The notes beneath the pieces were generated by a model. That model had not been told where the DNA came from. It did no database searches and saw nothing but the letters and a program-made list of their open reading frames with translations. A stretch of DNA of 64,000 nucleotides from Alistipes sp. (GTDB lineage Bacteria; Bacillota; Clostridia; Oscillospirales; Ruminococcaceae), in the NCBI GenBank assembly GCA_023667265.1, contig JAMPAJ010000002.1:27813-91812 (forward strand), given 5' to 3'. Below, one piece after another: positions 60,315 through 64,000 of the stretch; positions within the stretch are counted from its first letter, which is position 1, and every line of letters begins with the position of its first letter. Both the position numbers and the translations under genes were made by a program.

Positions 60315-60638
60315 TTAAATAATCGACCAGATATACAGCGGAGCAGTCAGGGTAAAGATCAGACAGCCGAAAATAATAGCGATCGGAGTCCATTCAAGCT
60401 GACCATGTTTGCGATAATCGAGATATGCGAGACCTATCTTGACAAACAGCAGAATCGCCAGAATTACGTCGATCACGGGGAATATAACGTTGTCCACAAC
60501 CGACACGATCTGCGACTTTGCGGTACTCCAAGTGCCCTCCACAGCTCCGGCAACATCGCCGCTTGCGTATGCCGTAAGACCGCAAAAAGCGGTCATCACA
60601 GCGATTGAAATTAATGCAATAAATGTTTTCTTTTTCAT
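60315..60638 (-). CDS. DUF3852-type, pilin-like (VirB2-like) membrane protein
   Basis: About 107 residues from the ATG at 60638 (AAAGGAG at 7 bases). A signal peptide (KKKTFIALISIAVMTAFCGL TAYA) is followed by two hydrophobic helices (VVDNVIFPVIDVILAILLFV and WTPIAIIFGCLIFTLTAPLY) with a short charged loop, KHGQLE. This is the plan of VirB2-like pilins and matches my recollection of DUF3852. It lies between the sortase and lipoprotein genes. Confidence 0.78.
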   Translation of the reverse strand: MKKKTFIALISIAVMTAFCGLTAYASGDVAGAVEGTWSTAKSQIVSVVDNVIFPVIDVILAILLFVKIGLAYLDYRKHGQLEWTPIAIIFGCLIFTLTAPLYIWSII

Positions 60639-60651
60639 ACAAAAACTCCTT

Positions 60652-61413
60652 TCATATTTCAACTAGCTTTCCGGTAAGAACAGTCCTTGAGCTGCCCTCG
60701 GAATCGGTACAGGTGGACAGCGAAATAAACCAATCTTTCTCGGAAACGCCGATATTTCTCCAGATAAAAGAGTTGGCTCTTAGATCGTCAAGCCAAGCGT
60801 TTACGTCTGCCGACACATTATAAAAATCATCATAATTTTCCGGCTGAGACAGCGAGAAAAAGTCAATTTTATACACAGTATTTTCCGTGGTAAGCCAGCC
60901 GTAATTATGACTGTCAAAGTAGTCCGTATCGATGAATTTCATCACGTCCGCAAACATACTTCCGTCGCTCATGTTGTGACCGTACAGAACGTTGATTTTT
61001 CTCGTAAAATCGGCATTGCAGCGGTAATCGAGAAAGATCGAACCCACCCTCAGATAGCTGCCGTCAACGGCTCTGTGAAGGTAAAAATCATTGTCGCCGG
61101 AGTACATAATAGGGTAGTTTATTTTCGTTTCGGGAACGTTTATCCAACCCACAGAATTGTCAAAATCACCGCATAAATTCTGCATTTGCTCTTTCAATTT
61201 TTCCTCGGCATCAACAGAAATTTTATTCGTATTTTCTTCTTCCTGATTTTCATTTTCCATAGATTCTAAAACAGTAAAGTCAGGCACATACGGCTTGATT
61301 TTTTCCTGCTGAATCAGCTCTCCGACATCGTCACAAAGCAGCAGAAAAAGTCCTCCGAAGAGGAGGGCGATCGCTAAAACGACCGCCGATATTTTGATTA
61401 TTTTATTCCTCAT
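60652..61413 (-). CDS. srtB: Class B sortase
   Basis: About 253 residues from the ATG at 61413. An N-terminal membrane helix (about 8-28) precedes the catalytic domain: GWINVPETKINYPIMYSGDN, the catalytic His in VLYGHNMSDG, the nucleophilic Cys in SLSTCTDSEG and Arg in SSRTVLTG. Sortases join surface proteins to the wall. Its start overlaps the end of the adhesin gene, so this enzyme very probably anchors that protein. Confidence 0.92.
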   Translation of the reverse strand: MRNKIIKISAVVLAIALLFGGLFLLLCDDVGELIQQEKIKPYVPDFTVLESMENENQEEENTNKISVDAEEKLKEQMQNLCGDFDNSVGWINVPETKINYPIMYSGDNDFYLHRAVDGSYLRVGSIFLDYRCNADFTRKINVLYGHNMSDGSMFADVMKFIDTDYFDSHNYGWLTTENTVYKIDFFSLSQPENYDDFYNVSADVNAWLDDLRANSFIWRNIGVSEKDWFISLSTCTDSEGSSRTVLTGKLVEI

Positions 61414-64000
61414 TCTTAACGCCCTTTTTCTTTCTGCGAATGAATAAAACCGAACCAATCGTAAGAGACAATCCTATCATGATCCATGCTAAAAGATCGC
61501 TGTGGTTATCGCCTGTATACGGCGTAGGCTGATGCGGAATCTTGGTGTTTGTCATGCTGCATTTCACGATCTCGCCGTTCTCCTTGATGGTGAACGGGTA
61601 GGAATTTTCATCGAGAATATATCCGTCCGGAGCGTCGAATTCACGGTAAAAATAATCGCCGACACGGAGCATATCAAAGGTAACAACACCGTTTTCATCT
61701 GTCCGTCCCTGAAGGACAACATTGCCGTCCTTGTCGAGAATTTCAATGCCGCAGTTTGGTATCAATTCGCCCGTTGAAATGTCAGTCTTGGTGATCTCCA
61801 CGCCGCCTTTTTCCGGCTTGTTAGCAAAGCCTTTTCCGACTTCTGTGTTGCTTATTTCGATTGTTTCGCCGTCATTCTCAATGCTGAACGGATACACATT
61901 TTCGTCGATAATAAAGCCGTCGGGAGCGACAGTTTCCTTCAAGAAATACTTGCCGTATTCAAGGTTTTCAATGAGGTAAACGCCCTTTTCTGTTTCAGAT
62001 AATTTGCCGATTTCAGACTCGCATTTTTCATCGGAATAAACGGTGAACTCTGCGCCGGAAAGCCTGTTGTCAGGGTATTCCTCGTCGATTTTTGTGACAG
62101 TGACATTGCCTCTGATTTTCTCGTTAACTGTACGAATGCTGATAGTTTCGCCGTCCTCAGACACAGTTACAGGGTAGCTTTGCTCGCTTAAAACATAGCC
62201 TGTTGGAGCTGCGATTTCGCGCACGATATAGCTGCCGAAAGGCACATCTTCAAAGCTGAATTCACCCTTAGAATCGGACTCGGAAGTCATGATCGCAGTA
62301 TCCTCTGTGAACTCGGTTTCTTCATTAGAAAACAATCCGAAGAGAGCGTTTTCAAGAGGCTCGTCAGCTTCATTTACCTTGATTCCTTTAACAGTTCCAC
62401 GTTTAAGGAAATTCTTAAACTGTCCGCAGTCCACGTACACCGTGGACATTTCCTGACCCTGATATTCAAAGCTTACAAGGTACTTTTCGCCGTTTAAAAT
62501 ATAATGTTCATCGGTTGCGATTTCCTGAACATAGTATTTAGCGAACGGTACTTTTTCAGCGATGACAGCCTTCATATTTTCATCGAGGGAGACCTCTGCA
62601 ATAAGTCCATCTTCGGGTATCGAACTGCCGTCAGCGGCTGTGATCTCCTCTGCTGCGAACAGTCCAAAACGGACATTTTTGTACTCGGAATTCATGCCGA
62701 TTTCAAAGATTTCATCCTGTTCCATAACCTTTTCAAGGCTTATCTCAACGCCCTGATAATTGTTGACAAAGGCTGCATTTACAGTATCTCTCACGATAAC
62801 CTCCTGTCCTGCGTAGGCGAGTTCCACAAGCTGCGGCTCGCTGTTTAAAACATAGCCGTAAGGGGCGGTAATTTCTTTCACTTCATACTTTCCGAGGTAC
62901 AATAAATCGGTTTCGGCAAACCCGTTTTCATCGGTTGTAAGCTCGGCAACAACGTCGCCTGCAGAGGCTCTGACTGTGCCGTCGGCGGTCACGATATCCT
63001 CGCTTGCAATGACCTGATAAACTGCGTTTGCAAGCCCGTTTTCCTCGAAAACTGGTGTGTATATTGTCTGTCCGCTTTCATGTGTTTCGCCGTTTTCATC
63101 AACGGAAATAGCGCTGCCAAGAGCAGTCACGGAACTGAAAATATCTCCTGTTTTCTGCACAGAAATTTTTCCTTTCTGCGCAATATCCGACTTCTGAACC
63201 TTGACGATATTCACGGCATTTTCTATCTCGGAATTTGCCGCAGTCACGCTGAATGGAACGGGTTCGCTGTCCAGAACATAACCCATAGGTGCCTGAACTT
63301 CAACAAGAGTATAATCGCCGTAATGGAGCGTTTCGGGAGTGATAAGATAGCCTTCGGAATTGGTGTAGAACGTGTCCACGCCCATGTTTACAATGCTTCC
63401 GCTGTTGTCAAAAATCTGAAATCCTGCGCCCTCGTAGGCAATGTTTTTACCTGTTTCAGCGTCAAGTTTTGTGATGTGGATATACGATTTGAACGGCGCG
63501 TTATTGAGAATATATTCATAGGTTTTTCCGTTTTCTGCTATGAAAACATCGAAATCAGAAACGAATGCAGCGTCGTTGACTGTCTTTGTCTGATGGACAA
63601 CATAAATTCCGTATGGCATTAATTTGGTTTCTGCAAAGCCGTTTTCATCGGTAATGAGGTGATCCTTTTCGCTGTCCTTTGCGTTTGCATAAGAGCCTGC
63701 TGATTTAAGGTAAACCTCGAATTCTGCGCCCTTTTCAAGATTCTCAACAACATTTTCGTCATCGTCCGAATGCTTGATTATGCTGATTTTTCCCTTTACC
63801 GAATCCTCGGTTACGGTCATAGAAATCGGGTTGTGTTCGATAGCATAATTCTTTGCTTCAGCGCCAACAGGATGTGAAGTTTCGTCGAGTAAATAACCCT
63901 CTGACGGACTGATTTCCTGAATAGTGTAATTGCCGCAAACGTACTCCTTGGTCTTGAAATATCCGTTTTCATCGGTTGTATACTCGTCAATTAATTTGCC
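61403..64000 (-). CDS. SpaA-repeat surface adhesin of the element (N-terminus outside window)
   Basis: Open from the right edge to a stop at 61403, so over 860 residues are present without the N-terminus. At least eight SpaA/prealbumin-like repeats follow one another, each with a motif like EVQAPMGYVLDSEPVPFSV or KEITAPYGYVLNSEP, often spaced by TDENGFAETDLL. The C-terminus has a sorting signal: motif TPYTGD, a hydrophobic helix (LLAWIMIGLSLTIGSVLF) and a basic tail (IRRKKKG). It is likely attached by the adjacent class B sortase and may bring donor and recipient together. Internal starts such as the ATG at 63820 are not the real one. Confidence 0.88.
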   Translation of the reverse strand, partial: GKLIDEYTTDENGYFKTKEYVCGNYTIQEISPSEGYLLDETSHPVGAEAKNYAIEHNPISMTVTEDSVKGKISIIKHSDDDENVVENLEKGAEFEVYLKSAGSYANAKDSEKDHLITDENGFAETKLMPYGIYVVHQTKTVNDAAFVSDFDVFIAENGKTYEYILNNAPFKSYIHITKLDAETGKNIAYEGAGFQIFDNSGSIVNMGVDTFYTNSEGYLITPETLHYGDYTLVEVQAPMGYVLDSEPVPFSVTAANSEIENAVNIVKVQKSDIAQKGKISVQKTGDIFSSVTALGSAISVDENGETHESGQTIYTPVFEENGLANAVYQVIASEDIVTADGTVRASAGDVVAELTTDENGFAETDLLYLGKYEVKEITAPYGYVLNSEPQLVELAYAGQEVIVRDTVNAAFVNNYQGVEISLEKVMEQDEIFEIGMNSEYKNVRFGLFAAEEITAADGSSIPEDGLIAEVSLDENMKAVIAEKVPFAKYYVQEIATDEHYILNGEKYLVSFEYQGQEMSTVYVDCGQFKNFLKRGTVKGIKVNEADEPLENALFGLFSNEETEFTEDTAIMTSESDSKGEFSFEDVPFGSYIVREIAAPTGYVLSEQSYPVTVSEDGETISIRTVNEKIRGNVTVTKIDEEYPDNRLSGAEFTVYSDEKCESEIGKLSETEKGVYLIENLEYGKYFLKETVAPDGFIIDENVYPFSIENDGETIEISNTEVGKGFANKPEKGGVEITKTDISTGELIPNCGIEILDKDGNVVLQGRTDENGVVTFDMLRVGDYFYREFDAPDGYILDENSYPFTIKENGEIVKCSMTNTKIPHQPTPYTGDNHSDLLAWIMIGLSLTIGSVLFIRRKKKGVKNEE

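Noticed and set aside
1-64000. CRISPR arrays
   Set aside because: No regularly spaced short direct repeats were seen; the repeats present are protein-coding (SpaA, YD) or hairpins.
1-64000. Classical insertion sequences with DDE transposase
   Set aside because: No transposase frame is present; the mobile features are recombinases, a group II intron and conjugation genes.

Overview
The window looks like the chromosome of an anaerobic, cellulosome-type Firmicute close to Ruminococcus (Oscillospiraceae). Reasons: several secreted proteins carry dockerin modules, there is a Cthe_2159 carbohydrate-binding lipoprotein next to DUF4956 and VTC-domain genes, the surface proteins have SpaA/Cna-B and choice-of-anchor-A architecture, promoters are close to sigma-A consensus, and ribosome binding sites are strong (GGAGG, GGAGGTG). 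No rRNA or phylogenetic marker settles the species.

Chromosomal part (1-21.1 kb). A large secreted SpaA/choice-of-anchor-A protein runs off the left edge. It is followed by a DUF6465 protein with HU, ClpB with a small upstream partner gene, an unassigned RNA with its own promoter and terminator (about 8628-8883), the VTC / DUF4956 / Cthe_2159 operon, a dockerin-bearing SGNH hydrolase, a GT39-like membrane glycosyltransferase, a three-gene operon (free-standing dockerin, V8-like protease, dockerin protein), a broken small gene, five tRNAs (Val, Asp, Gly, Cys, Gln) and hpt.

Mobile part (21.2-64 kb), almost entirely on the minus strand. (a) 21.2-31.6 kb: a gamma-glutamylcyclotransferase-like gene, an amidoligase gene split by a group II intron (22274-24965), three serine recombinase genes (the middle one without a catalytic domain), DUF3789, MazF and a sigma-like protein. 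(b) 31.9-42.2 kb: an Agr quorum-sensing set (agrA, agrC, agrB, agrD) reading into a dockerin/RHS polymorphic toxin with a GIY-YIG-like tip and a downstream immunity candidate; the toxin gene has an in-frame stop after its signal peptide. (c) 42.2-43.6 kb: a tyrosine recombinase enclosed by perfect 20-bp inverted repeats, with an outward promoter inside. (d) 43.7-45.9 kb: Hsp20, a LigD-type ligase and Ku, i.e. a two-component NHEJ set. (e) 45.9-64 kb: a conjugation module with MobP relaxase, accessory protein, oriT candidate, DUF6103, ArdA-like protein, NlpC/P60 hydrolase, VirB4, VirB3-like and VirB6-like proteins, VirD4, Toprim primase, SLOG protein, divergent XRE repressor, lipoprotein, pilin-like protein, sortase B and a SpaA-repeat adhesin running off the right edge.

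How the parts may work together (inference). The conjugation genes move the element; Ku and ligase sit just behind the relaxase, where they could help establishment. The Agr set has an operator-like tandem repeat upstream of agrBD and probably times expression of the RHS toxin. If the 20-bp repeats recombine, the promoter inside the recombinase segment would turn towards agrA. That possible switch placed above a quorum-sensing and toxin cassette is the most interesting hypothesis in the window.
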